This document shows positions 54,851-63,504 of a stretch of 64,000 nucleotides of DNA, one piece after another. Source of the DNA: Martinezella lusitana (GTDB lineage: Bacteria; Pseudomonadota; Alphaproteobacteria; Rhizobiales; Rhizobiaceae); the NCBI RefSeq assembly GCF_010668395.1, contig NZ_WUEY01000003.1, forward strand, positions 558,001 through 622,000, written 5' to 3'. A program made the translations under genes and the position numbers. The notes under the pieces were generated by a model. It was not told where the DNA came from. It saw only the letters and a list, made by a program, of their open reading frames with translations, and made no database searches. The number at the start of each line of letters is the position of its first letter. The stretch's first letter is position 1.

Positions 54851-55690
54851 ATGCCAGCCGTTTTCCTGAAAGAACGCTCCTTCATCCGTGTCGCCGGTGC
54901 GGAAGCGGAATCGTTCCTGCACAATCTCATCACCACCGATCTTGCTTCGCTTGGCGCCGATGAAGCCCGCCCGGGCGCATTGCTGACGCCGCAGGGCAAG
55001 ATCCTGTTCGACTTCATGATCTGGCGCGACGGCCCCGGCTTTCTGATCGAGACGGATACGGCGCAGCGTGAGAGCCTGCTCAAGCGGCTCACCATGTATC
55101 GGCTGCGCGCCAAGGTCGATTTCGGCGTGGAAGGTGTCGAAGGCGTCACGGTCGCTTGGGGAGATGCCGCAACGGACGGCCCCAGGGACAGCCGCTTCGC
55201 CAAGGCGGGAGTTGCGTTGACGCGCACGCCCGGCGAGCATGGCAGCGAGCCCGAGGCGCTCTATGACGAGCTTCGGATCGTCAACGGCATTGCCGTCTCC
55301 GGTCGCGATTTCGCGTTGCAGGACGCCTTTCCGCATGATGTGCTGATGGATCTGAACGGCGGCCTTGGCTTTCGCAAGGGATGCTACATCGGCCAGGAAG
55401 TGGTTTCCCGCATGCACCATCGCGGCACGGCGCGCAGGCGCGTCGTCATCGTAAAGGGCAATGCCGGGCTGCCCGCTTCCGGTACGGAATTGACCGTCGG
55501 CAGCAAGCCGATCGGCACGCTCGGCTCGACCGAAGGCGACATTGGCCTTGCCATCGTCCGTATCGACCGGGCGGGCGAAGCCATTACCGAGGGAACTGCG
55601 ATACAGGCCGACAATGTGGAGGTCTCCGTGTCGCTGCCCTCATGGTCCGGCCTCTCCTTCCCGGCGAGCGCCGACGAGGCGTCGGCATGA
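54851..55690 (+). CDS. ygfZ: YgfZ/GcvT-like folate-binding protein
   Basis: A protein of 279 residues with the YgfZ signature GFRKGCYIGQEVVSRMHHRG and N-terminal FIRVAGAEAESFLHNLITTD. YgfZ (IBA57-like) aids [4Fe-4S] cluster assembly or repair with folate. I chose the ATG at 54851 (MPAVFLKERS); an upstream GTG is less protein-like. Its stop overlaps the HD hydrolase start as ATGA. Confidence 0.92.
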   Translation: MPAVFLKERSFIRVAGAEAESFLHNLITTDLASLGADEARPGALLTPQGKILFDFMIWRDGPGFLIETDTAQRESLLKRLTMYRLRAKVDFGVEGVEGVTVAWGDAATDGPRDSRFAKAGVALTRTPGEHGSEPEALYDELRIVNGIAVSGRDFALQDAFPHDVLMDLNGGLGFRKGCYIGQEVVSRMHHRGTARRRVVIVKGNAGLPASGTELTVGSKPIGTLGSTEGDIGLAIVRIDRAGEAITEGTAIQADNVEVSVSLPSWSGLSFPASADEASA

Positions 55691-56304
55691 CATCGGCCAA
55701 GACCGCGCGCGCCTGGCAGCGCATGCTATCCGGGCGGCGGCTCGATCTGCTCGACCCCTCGCCGCTCGACGTAGAGATCAGCGACATCGCCCATGGACTT
55801 GCCCGCGTCGCGCGCTGGAACGGACAGACTTCCGGTGACCACGCCTTTTCGGTTGCGCAACACAGCCTTGTCGTGGAAGCGATCTTTCGCCACCTCAATC
55901 CGGCGACGCCTGACGAGCAGCTTGCGGCGTTGCTGCACGATGCACCGGAATATGTGATCGGCGACATGATCTCGCCGTTCAAGTCCGTCGTCGGCGGCGA
56001 TTACAAGGTCGTGGAGAAGCGGCTCGAGGCGGCAATCTACCGGCGCTTCGCCCTGCCCCCGCATTGCGCTCCACAGCTCAAGGACAAGATCAAGAAGGCC
56101 GATACGATCTCGGCCTATTTCGAGGCGACGCTGCTTGCGGGCTTCACGCCGGAAGAGGCGCGCAAGTTCTTCGGCCAGCCGCGCGACGTCACGCGCGAGA
56201 TGCTGCCGATAGAGCCCATGCCGGCGATCGAGGCGCAACGGCTGTTCCTCAAACGCTTCGAGGCGATCGAGGCCGAGCGCGCCACGGTGGGGATCGGGGC
56301 GTGA
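55687..56304 (+). CDS. HD-domain hydrolase (YfbR-like)
   Basis: A protein of 205 residues with the HD metal-binding motif: His in AFSVAQHSLVVEA, HD in LAALLHDAPEYVIGDM, and Asp in IKKADTISAYFE. YfbR-like proteins are 5'-deoxynucleotidases, which suggests a nucleotide phosphate substrate by similarity. It overlaps ygfZ (ATGA) and the tyrosine phosphatase (GTGA), so all three are translationally coupled. Confidence 0.85.
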   Translation: MTSAKTARAWQRMLSGRRLDLLDPSPLDVEISDIAHGLARVARWNGQTSGDHAFSVAQHSLVVEAIFRHLNPATPDEQLAALLHDAPEYVIGDMISPFKSVVGGDYKVVEKRLEAAIYRRFALPPHCAPQLKDKIKKADTISAYFEATLLAGFTPEEARKFFGQPRDVTREMLPIEPMPAIEAQRLFLKRFEAIEAERATVGIGA

Positions 56305-56819
56305 GCGCAATCGTGGTATCGCCGCTGGCACGCATCGCCGAAATGGCCGTTCGCCATGGCGCGCGTGAGATGATCAGCCTCATGGCCAAGGAGCAGAGCT
56401 TTCATCGGCCTGCGGTCATCAAGGCAGAGCGGCACCTGCTGCTCAACATGAACGATATCAGCTTTGCCGGAACCGGCGATCTGATCGCCCCGCAGGAGGC
56501 GCATGTTCGCGCCATCATCGATTTCGCCACCGGCTGGGATCGCAGCGCGCCTTTGCTCATCCATTGCTGGATGGGCGTCTCGCGCTCGCCGGCGGCAGCG
56601 CTGATCGCGGCCCTGGCCGTTCGCCCCGAGGAGGAGGACTTGACGCTGGTGCGCCGCCTGCGCACGAGCTCGCCCTTTGCCACGCCGAATGCACGGCTGG
56701 TCGCCATCGGTGACGACATGCTCGGACGCCACGGGCGCCTGGTTGCCGCAGTCAAGGAAATCGGCCGCGGCGCGGATGCGGACGGCAACGCCCCTTTCAC
56801 GCTGGCATTGGCCGGGTAA
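56301..56819 (+). CDS. Tyrosine phosphatase-like protein
   Basis: A protein of 172 residues with the P-loop HCWMGVSRSPAAALIAALAV, the CX5R motif of dual-specificity/tyrosine phosphatases. The preceding LLLNMNDISFAGTGDLIAPQ contains a possible general-acid Asp. It starts at GTG 56301, overlapping the HD gene stop. Substrate unknown. The three-gene set ends here before converging on an EF-hand gene. Confidence 0.83.
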   Translation: MSAIVVSPLARIAEMAVRHGAREMISLMAKEQSFHRPAVIKAERHLLLNMNDISFAGTGDLIAPQEAHVRAIIDFATGWDRSAPLLIHCWMGVSRSPAAALIAALAVRPEEEDLTLVRRLRTSSPFATPNARLVAIGDDMLGRHGRLVAAVKEIGRGADADGNAPFTLALAG

Positions 56820-56837
56820 GCCGAGAACGCACAAGAG

Positions 56838-56862
56838 CGGAGATCACGTTTCGCAATCTCCG
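56838..56862. terminator. Hairpin between converging tyrosine phosphatase and EF-hand genes
   Basis: CGGAGAT (56838-56844) pairs perfectly with ATCTCCG (56856-56862) across an 11-base loop. No T run; weak candidate for both directions. Confidence 0.4.
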
Positions 56863-56887
56863 TTCCTATCGCAGTCGCTTGCCGCGA

Positions 56888-57553
56888 TCAGGCCGCGACA
56901 CCATCCATCTGGTCAGGATCATACTGGCCATAGGTGTTCTGATAGAGCGAAGACGGGTTCTGCTGCATACCGCTCAAGAACACGTCCATTGCCTGATCCT
57001 GCGCTATCGTCGCAGCATCCGCCGGGTTGCTGTCGCTCGAACTGGGCTCCAGGGACAGCATGTCGGCGGCGGAAGCATCCGACGACTTGAGGACATCGAG
57101 ACCTTCGGCGAACTGATCCTTGGTCAGGGAGCCGGCATTCTGCGTATCCAGGCTCTTGAACAGGTCCTCGGCATCGCTTTCGCTCATGTCCGTCGGACGC
57201 CCGGCGACGAACTCGGCCTGTGTGATCTTGCCATCCTGATCGGTGTCGAGGCTGGCAAACAGCTGGTCCATGGGCGACTCGTCGGACGAGCCGTCGGTGG
57301 ACGTGGAACTGCCCGACTGGCTGTCCTGCTGCATCTGCAAAAGCATCGACGCTAGATTGCCGGAAAAGACATCCGTCGCGCTGGGGTCGCTGCTGCTGTC
57401 ACTATCCTCGTCGCTGAGAATGCTCGCTGACAGAAGGCCGGACTGCGCGGCCTCCTGCAGTTCCTGAGCATCCACGACACCATCCTGATTTTTATCCAGG
57501 GGACTGTACGAGGCAGCCGTCATGCTGCTTCCAATTGAAGAAACCCCGCTCAT
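56888..57553 (-). CDS. EF-hand protein A (221 residues)
   Basis: The protein has two canonical EF-hand loops, DKNQDGVVDAQE (20-31) and DTDQDGKITQAE (103-114), and a degenerate one starting at Asp136 (DTQNAGSLTKDQ). The rest is Ser/Asp-rich. There is no signal peptide, yet Ser-rich composition is typical of secreted or surface proteins. It ends NTYGQYDPDQMDGVAA, very like the tail of the second EF-hand gene. SD GGAG precedes the ATG at 57553. A CtrA-like element lies about 100 bases upstream. Calcium binding is inferred from the loops; no function is known. Confidence 0.85.
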   Translation of the reverse strand: MSGVSSIGSSMTAASYSPLDKNQDGVVDAQELQEAAQSGLLSASILSDEDSDSSSDPSATDVFSGNLASMLLQMQQDSQSGSSTSTDGSSDESPMDQLFASLDTDQDGKITQAEFVAGRPTDMSESDAEDLFKSLDTQNAGSLTKDQFAEGLDVLKSSDASAADMLSLEPSSSDSNPADAATIAQDQAMDVFLSGMQQNPSSLYQNTYGQYDPDQMDGVAA

Positions 57554-57655
57554 CCGAATCTCCTACGGCAAATGCCATCGCGTGTTCAATCGACCCCGGC
57601 ACGCTTAGTCATCTGCGAGCAGGATAGACCGGTTTGACATGCCAATTGAAGATCG

Positions 57656-57688
57656 TTGTTAATTCACCATTAACCATAATTGACAGGC
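57656..57688. promoter_or_regulatory. CtrA-like element upstream of EF-hand gene A
   Basis: TTAA-N7-TTAA occurs at 57659-57673, within TTGTTAAT-TCACC-ATTAACCATA, followed by A-TTG-A-CA-G-GC. TTAACCAT and the 7-base spacing match the alphaproteobacterial CtrA site. It is 103 bases from the start codon. The same arrangement with one base less lies upstream of the second EF-hand gene. Confidence 0.55.
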
Positions 57689-57782
57689 ATCGAATCATAT
57701 TGCCGGTGGGCGCTCATGTGCCCAGGACAACCGCAGCTTGGCGCTGCTGGCTGCGACGGCGCGAATCACCCGCCGCGTGTTT

Positions 57783-58289
57783 TTATTGAATGATCGCGCA
57801 TGCCAGGCGCTTGCCGGCGCCTCCGACGGGCTGGCTGCGGTAGTCATCGGACTCGGCATGGATCATCAGCGTGCGGCCGCGAATGCCGTTCTTGCCGTTC
57901 AGCGACACCATGTCGTTGAAGACCTGGGCACGCAGCTTGCCGTCCTGATCGACATATTGGTTGGGCATGTCACCGGCATGCGGTCCTTTGGCGGCAAGGA
58001 AACCGTGTTCTGCCTTGGTCGGATTGAAATGGCCGCCGGCCGACTCGAACCCGTGCGTATGGTCGCAACTGCTGTTTTCGTGAATGTGAAAGGCGACCCA
58101 GCGATTGGCGGGCATGCCGGAGACTTCCATCTCGATCAGCACGCCCTTCTTGCCCTCGGTCAATGTCGCACGCCCTGCCTGCTTGCCGTCGAGGCCGACA
58201 AAATCGGCGGTGGCGGTGCTCTGGCTCTGCGCTGCAACGGGCATGGCTGCGGCAAGCGTGAGAATCGTAGCGATCAGCATCCGTTTCAT
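57783..58289 (-). CDS. sodC: Superoxide dismutase [Cu-Zn], periplasmic
   Basis: A protein of 168 residues with a signal peptide (MLIATILTLAAAMPVAAQSQ) and the copper/zinc ligand region WVAFHIHENSSCDHTHGFES, AGGHFNPTK, with the C-terminal VGGAGKRLACAII. It removes superoxide in the periplasm. I chose the ATG at 58289 (MKRMLIATIL), with GGGAGG upstream. It lies between the two EF-hand genes on the same strand, but the spacing (about 150 and 230 bases) suggests separate promoters. Confidence 0.94.
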   Translation of the reverse strand: MKRMLIATILTLAAAMPVAAQSQSTATADFVGLDGKQAGRATLTEGKKGVLIEMEVSGMPANRWVAFHIHENSSCDHTHGFESAGGHFNPTKAEHGFLAAKGPHAGDMPNQYVDQDGKLRAQVFNDMVSLNGKNGIRGRTLMIHAESDDYRSQPVGGAGKRLACAIIQ

Positions 58290-58372
58290 GGAACGCCCTC
58301 CCTCTTCTGCGTGGCAAATGTCCAACGCATGACGGGAGGGAGTGTTCCGGCGAACGGGGAAAATGGGCCTGC

Positions 58373-58415
58373 ATCAAAATGATAGGGCGGCCTGCCGGTG
58401 TTCCGGCAAGCCGCC
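58373..58415 (-). terminator. Strong terminator after EF-hand gene B (minus strand)
   Basis: GGCGGCCTGCCGG (58386-58398) pairs with CCGGCAAGCCGCC (58403-58415) over 13 positions with one wobble. On the minus strand the hairpin is followed by CTATCATTTT. It separates EF-hand gene B from sodC. Confidence 0.65.
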
Positions 58416-58439
58416 AATATCGTCACGCAACGGTGCTTT

Positions 58440-58781
58440 TCAGGCCGCCACGTTTTCAACGTCATATTGGCCGTAGGTGCTGTTATAGGCATCCATCGGC
58501 GACAGCAGGTCCACGTCGAAAGCGACGTTGTTTTCCGGCGATTTGGCGCTGGAGGCCGCATCGGCGTTCGGCAGCTGCATGAGCTTGGCCATCAGGCTGC
58601 CCAATACGCTGTTCGAGCCGTCGGCAGCACTGCCTTCGGCATCATTGGCATCGAGAATGCCGGGGCGCTCGTCCGCTTCGCGCTCTTCACGGCTCAGAAC
58701 GCCATCACCATTCGAATCGAGGCGCGATAGCGTGCCGCGATAGGGGTAGGAGCTGGCGGATATGGAAGAAACATGGGACAT
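58440..58781 (-). CDS. EF-hand protein B (113 residues)
   Basis: The protein begins MSHVSSISASSYPYRGTLSR and has one canonical EF-hand loop, DSNGDGVLSREE (22-33), and an acidic DANDAEGSAADGS stretch that resembles a degenerate second one. It ends NSTYGQYDVENVAA, like EF-hand protein A. The ATG at 58781 has AGGAGG upstream; an earlier in-frame ATG is not used. No signal peptide. It shares an upstream element with protein A. Confidence 0.85.
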   Translation of the reverse strand: MSHVSSISASSYPYRGTLSRLDSNGDGVLSREEREADERPGILDANDAEGSAADGSNSVLGSLMAKLMQLPNADAASSAKSPENNVAFDVDLLSPMDAYNSTYGQYDVENVAA

Positions 58782-58892
58782 ACAAACCTCCTGTGGTAGG
58801 AGCCGCCTCATGCGACGTCGTTTGTACGCAATACATTCAGAGTTAAACTACGAAGCCCTATTAAGCTGCTTCGCGCTGCCGGTAAAGACAAA

Positions 58893-58924
58893 TTGTTAAT
58901 GGGTATTAACCATAGTTGCCAAGC
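58893..58924. promoter_or_regulatory. CtrA-like element upstream of EF-hand gene B
   Basis: TTGTTAAT-GGGT-ATTAACCATA followed by G-TTG-C-CA-A-GC. TTAA (58896-58899) and TTAA (58906-58909) are only 6 apart here, one less than the CtrA consensus. It lies 111 bases before EF-hand gene B and about 150 bases before the divergent DUF2339 gene. Confidence 0.45.
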
Positions 58925-59072
58925 GGTAAATTCGAGTTTCCTAACGTTCGCCTTGCGCGACTTCATCAGGGTGTTTGGCATAATCCCCTGGAATCATAGG
59001 CGAATCTGACTATCTATCCTTACCGGGCGAACCGTTTCGTATATGGTGCGGCGCATCGCCCGTGGAGAGGAC

Positions 59073-61835
59073 ATGATGGAATTATTACCGCTCGTCATCC
59101 TGATCGTTGGTATTCTGGTACTACGAGGCCACAATCTGAGGATTAAACAGCTTGAGGCACGCGTTCAGGAGCTGCAGAACGCGCTCGCCAACAAGGTGCT
59201 GACAGCGGATACCGGCGAATCGATTCCCGCACTGGATTCGATGGCTCATGCCACCGCCCAGCCCATCGAAGATCAGCCGGAAGCTGAGATCGAAGATAGT
59301 TCAGCTGCCGATATCGACGAACCCGCCGCCGCCGCACGCAATGCTGCGGAGACATTCGAAGAGGATGGCGCGCCTGCTGTGGGCCGGACACCGTCACAGG
59401 CGAAGGAAAGCCTGGAAAGCACGATCGGCGCGCGCTGGGCCGTCTGGGTCGGCGGCATCGCGCTGGCGTTCGGCGGCATCTTCATGGTCAAATATTCGAT
59501 CGAGAGCGGCCTCCTCAGCCCTGGCGTCCGGCTCATCCTTGCCGCGCTCTTCGGTCTTGCGCTGATAGCCGCGGGCGAGGTGATCCGCCGCCGCGCCGCG
59601 CCGGTTCTCGGCAACGCCTTCCAGAACGCGATGATCCCCGGCGTGCTCACGGCTGCCGGCGTCGTCGCCCTGTTCGGCTCCACCTATGCGGCGCATGGCG
59701 TCTACGGCTTCATCGGACCCGCCATTGCCTTCGTGCTGCTGGCCCTGATTTCGCTCGCCACGCTCGGGCTGTCGCTGCTGCACGGGCAGGCTCTTGCCGG
59801 CCTCGGCCTGCTGGCGTCGATGGCAACGCCCGCCCTCATCGCCTCGACCTCGCCGAAGCCCTGGATTCTCTTCGGCTATCTCACCCTGACCTGGCTTGCG
59901 ACCCTGTTGGCGGCGCGCCTGCGCCGCTGGCTGATTGCACCGTCCCTTGCAAACGGGCTGCTCAGCCTCTGGCCGCTGCTTTACATCACCTTCAGCCCGG
60001 CCGTTGACCTGACGCCGGTCACGCTTTCCATGCTTGCGATGATCGGCGGCACGATTTTCCTCTGGCCGGGACGCTACCCGATCCAGGAACCCGCAAGGGA
60101 GAACAGGGAAGCGGGACCGGTCGACGACATCGCCCAGCCACAGCATGCCGTCGGTCAATGGGCGGTGTTTCTTGCCAGAGCGCCGCTCGGCATGACGCTG
60201 ACGGCATCGGTCGGCGCGCTCACGGTGTCGCTCTGCCTGCTCACCTATGCTCTTGATTACGGATATCCCATCGCTGACGCCACATTCATGTTTGCGGCCA
60301 TCGTCGCGGCAGTCGCAGCCTTCGGTGCCGGCCGTCTTCACGCGGCCTGGGCAACGATCCTGTCGGCAGCCATTGCCGTCATCGGCGCCTCCGGCGTCCT
60401 GACGAACTGGATCGCGGGGGTCGAACCCAGCGCTGCGGATGGCACCATCAGTCTGCAGAGCACCGTGCTCTATGAAGTGCTCGGTCTCGGCGCGATCTTC
60501 GTGCTGATCGGCTTCTTCTTCCTGAGGCACTTCGCCAGGGAAGAGAAGCCTTATGCCGCGCTCTGGAGCCTGGTCATGGCGGCCACGCCGCTAGCGATCG
60601 CAACGATCAGCTTCGTCAATTTCGGCAACTGGACGCTCGACTGGCTGCATGGCCTTTACGGCGTAGGGTTGGCTATCGTGCTGATCGGGCTTGCCGAATG
60701 GCAATATCGCCTCGAAGGCGAGGCCGAAAGCCTGCCGACGAACATTCTTGCCGCCGGCTCCTTTGCCGCCGCGATCTTCGCGCTCCACACGCTTGCACAC
60801 CATGCCGCCGCCACGATCCTGCTGCCGGTTCTGGGTATCGCTTACCTGCTGGCGGGACGTCTGCGCAGCTGGCCCGTTCTGCCATGGGCCATGGTTGCCG
60901 CGCTGATCATCACCATGGGGCGCATCGCCTGGCAGCCGACGATCGTCGATCCGGCGGATCTCGGCACGACACCAGTCTTCAACATGCTGCTTGCCGGCTA
61001 CGGCATACCGGCTGTCCTCGCCGCTTGCGCGGCGTTCATCACTCGCCAGTCGCCGAGCCTGCGGCTGCGCAACACGTTGCAGGCGCTCGCCTGCTTCCTC
61101 ACGCTGCTGACCATCGCCATCCTCGTGCGTCACGCCATGAACGGCGGCGTCCTGAATGACGCCGTTCCAACACTCGGCGAGCAATCGATCTACACGCTGC
61201 TGGCAATCGGCGCCTCCGCAACGCTGATGGCGCTCGATCTGAGCGCGGCAAGCCCGGTCTTCCGCTATGGCGGCATGGCGCTTGGAGCGGCTTCCGTCGT
61301 CATGATCCTTACCCTGCATCTGCTCGGACTGAACCCGTTCGTGACGGGCGAGAGCACGGGACGGATTCCGCTCTTCAACCTGCTGCTGCTCGCCTATCTC
61401 CTGCCGGCCATTGCCTATGGCGGGCTGGCGCTCTATGCGCGCAATCGGCGGCCCCTGCCCTATGTCGCCATGCTCGCCTTGGCGGCGGCCGTGATGGCTT
61501 TCGCCTGGGCGACCTTGTCGGTGCGCCGTTTCTGGCAGGGCGAATATATTCCCTTCTGGAACGGCTTCATCCAGGGCGAGCTCTATTCCTACTCCGTCGT
61601 CTGGCTGCTGATCGGCATCGCTCTTCTCGGGCTCGGCGCCCGCTTCGAGGCGCGGAGCCTGCGCATCGCCTCGGCGGCGCTGGTCTCCATTGCCGTCGTC
61701 AAGGCTTTCCTGATCGACATGGCGAACCTCGAAGGCTTCCTGCGCGCCCTTTCCTTCATCGGGCTCGGCGCCGTGCTGATCGGCATCGGCCTGTTCTACC
61801 AGAAGATCCTGACGGGCAAGAAAGCGACGGAATGA
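59073..61835 (+). CDS. DUF2339 family giant membrane protein
   Basis: A protein of 920 residues. An N-terminal hydrophobic segment (LLPLVILIVGILVLRG) and a coiled-coil helix (LRIKQLEARVQELQNALANK) are followed by an acidic linker and a very long membrane domain beginning at about residue 120 (GARWAVWVGGIALAFGGIFM), with more than twenty hydrophobic segments. DUF2339 proteins are found across proteobacteria with no known function. GGAG lies 5 bases upstream of the chosen ATG; the next codon is also ATG. It is divergent from EF-hand gene B and may share its control region. Confidence 0.85.
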   Translation: MMELLPLVILIVGILVLRGHNLRIKQLEARVQELQNALANKVLTADTGESIPALDSMAHATAQPIEDQPEAEIEDSSAADIDEPAAAARNAAETFEEDGAPAVGRTPSQAKESLESTIGARWAVWVGGIALAFGGIFMVKYSIESGLLSPGVRLILAALFGLALIAAGEVIRRRAAPVLGNAFQNAMIPGVLTAAGVVALFGSTYAAHGVYGFIGPAIAFVLLALISLATLGLSLLHGQALAGLGLLASMATPALIASTSPKPWILFGYLTLTWLATLLAARLRRWLIAPSLANGLLSLWPLLYITFSPAVDLTPVTLSMLAMIGGTIFLWPGRYPIQEPARENREAGPVDDIAQPQHAVGQWAVFLARAPLGMTLTASVGALTVSLCLLTYALDYGYPIADATFMFAAIVAAVAAFGAGRLHAAWATILSAAIAVIGASGVLTNWIAGVEPSAADGTISLQSTVLYEVLGLGAIFVLIGFFFLRHFAREEKPYAALWSLVMAATPLAIATISFVNFGNWTLDWLHGLYGVGLAIVLIGLAEWQYRLEGEAESLPTNILAAGSFAAAIFALHTLAHHAAATILLPVLGIAYLLAGRLRSWPVLPWAMVAALIITMGRIAWQPTIVDPADLGTTPVFNMLLAGYGIPAVLAACAAFITRQSPSLRLRNTLQALACFLTLLTIAILVRHAMNGGVLNDAVPTLGEQSIYTLLAIGASATLMALDLSAASPVFRYGGMALGAASVVMILTLHLLGLNPFVTGESTGRIPLFNLLLLAYLLPAIAYGGLALYARNRRPLPYVAMLALAAAVMAFAWATLSVRRFWQGEYIPFWNGFIQGELYSYSVVWLLIGIALLGLGARFEARSLRIASAALVSIAVVKAFLIDMANLEGFLRALSFIGLGAVLIGIGLFYQKILTGKKATE

Positions 61836-61904
61836 TTGCAGCGAATCCCCTGGCCCGGTAGGACGAAGGAACTGCCGACCGATCAATCCGGAGCGAGTCC
61901 GACA

Positions 61905-62558
61905 ATGGATACCGACAAGATGGCGCGGGCCTTTGCCCCGTTCGAAGCACTGGCCGCGGATCTTATCCCCCATGCCGCCGATGGCGATGATGGCTCGCAC
62001 GATATTGCCCATATCCTGCGCGTCTTTCGCAACGCCATGGCCATTCAGGCCGAGGAAGGCGGCAACGCACGCATTCTGGCAGCCGCCGTGCTGCTGCATG
62101 ATTGCGTTGCCGTGGAGAAGAATTCTCCCCACCGCGCGCAAGCTTCTCGGCTTGCCGCCGAAAAGGCTTCCGGCATCCTGCGGCAACTCGGATGGGCGGA
62201 TGAGGATATCGCAGCTGCGGCGCATTCGATCACAACGCATAGCTTCTCCGCCAACCTGCCGCCCGCGACGCTGGAGGCGAAAATCTTGCAGGATGCGGAC
62301 AGGCTGGATGCCATCGGCATGGTCGGAGCTGCGCGCTGCTTTTACATCGCCGGGCGTCTCGGCTCTGGCCTGTACGACCCGTTCGATCCACTGGCGACGG
62401 AGCGGCCGCTCGACGACAAGCGTTTCGCCATTGACCATTTCGAGACAAAGCTGTTCAAACTCGCGGATGGATTCCAGACCGAGACCGGACGCAAATTCGC
62501 CGAAGCGCGGCACGACCGGCTGAAAACCGTGCTGGCAATGTTCATCGACGAAATCTGA
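61905..62558 (+). CDS. HD-domain phosphohydrolase (YedJ-like)
   Basis: A protein of 217 residues with the HD signature: His in GSHDIAHILRVFRNAM, HD in AAAVLLHDCVAVEKNSPH, and Asp in LQDADRLDAIGMVGAA. These resemble the E. coli YedJ type, presumed metal-dependent phosphohydrolases of unknown substrate. ATG at 61905 has GGAG upstream, following DUF2339 by 69 bases; the MOSC gene follows 9 bases later, probably in one transcript. Confidence 0.87.
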   Translation: MDTDKMARAFAPFEALAADLIPHAADGDDGSHDIAHILRVFRNAMAIQAEEGGNARILAAAVLLHDCVAVEKNSPHRAQASRLAAEKASGILRQLGWADEDIAAAAHSITTHSFSANLPPATLEAKILQDADRLDAIGMVGAARCFYIAGRLGSGLYDPFDPLATERPLDDKRFAIDHFETKLFKLADGFQTETGRKFAEARHDRLKTVLAMFIDEI

Positions 62559-62567
62559 GGGTCATCC

Positions 62568-63416
62568 ATGCGCGTCAGCGATCTCTTCATCTATCCCCTC
62601 AAGAGCGCACGCGGCATCGCCATTCCGTCAGCCGCTATCGACGCTTTCGGCCTTGCCGGCGATCGTCGTGCCATGCTGGTCGATCCGTCCGGTCATTTCT
62701 TCACCCAGCGCGAGTTGCAGGACCTGGCTCGGATCGATATCCAGCCGGCCCCCTCCTATCTGCGGCTGAAGATGGATGGCAAGGCTGACATCATCGTCCC
62801 GCCGCCACATCCGGAAAACCGCATGGATGTCGTCGTCTGGAAGTCGGCGGTCAACGCTTCCGTCGCCGACGATGAAACCAACAAGGCCCTGTCGAGCTGG
62901 CTGGGGCGCGAGGTCAGGATGGTCTTCTTCGATCGGCTTGCCAAGCGCATCGCCAGCCCGGAATGGGCCGGCGATGACACGCCCGTCACCTTTGCCGACG
63001 GATACCAGATTCTCGTCACCACGACCGGATCGCTGAAGGCGCTCAACGCCGATCTTGCCAGCCACGGCGAAGGCGCCGTCGGCATGGAGCGCTTCCGCCC
63101 CAACATCGTCATCGATATCGACGAGGAATGGCCGGAGGACCGCTGGGCGGCGATCGAAATCGGCGGCATTCGTCTCGATCTCGTCAAACCCTGCGCGCGC
63201 TGCATCATGACGACGCAGGATCAGCAGACCGGCTCGCGCGACGTGCCGAACCCCATGCCCGCCATGGGCCGCATCCGCATGTCGGCCGACCGGCGCGTTC
63301 CCGGCCCGCTCTTCGGCTGGAACGCGGTGCCGCGCGGCGAAGGCATGGTGAAGATCGGCGATGCGGTGACGGTGCTCGAAGAGCGGCCGGAAGGCTGGAC
63401 GTTCAAGCGGCGCTAA
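62568..63416 (+). CDS. MOSC domain protein
   Basis: A protein of 282 residues. The N-terminal beta-barrel (MOSC_N: VSDLFIYPLKSARGIAIPSA, GLAGDRRAMLVDPSGHFFTQ) is followed by the MOSC domain with MERFRPNIVIDIDEEWPEDR and the conserved Cys in LDLVKPCARCIMTTQDQQTG. MOSC proteins bind molybdenum cofactor or move sulfur; relatives include YcbX and the mARC N-hydroxylated compound reductases. The partner is not encoded here. Confidence 0.9.
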   Translation: MRVSDLFIYPLKSARGIAIPSAAIDAFGLAGDRRAMLVDPSGHFFTQRELQDLARIDIQPAPSYLRLKMDGKADIIVPPPHPENRMDVVVWKSAVNASVADDETNKALSSWLGREVRMVFFDRLAKRIASPEWAGDDTPVTFADGYQILVTTTGSLKALNADLASHGEGAVGMERFRPNIVIDIDEEWPEDRWAAIEIGGIRLDLVKPCARCIMTTQDQQTGSRDVPNPMPAMGRIRMSADRRVPGPLFGWNAVPRGEGMVKIGDAVTVLEERPEGWTFKRR

Positions 63417-63504
63417 TGCCTGCTTTCAGCGGCGGGATGCCATATGGAACCGAGCCGCCATGATCCTGTCGGCAGCCGGCGCCAAACGGCAGTCTCCCTG
63501 CCAT

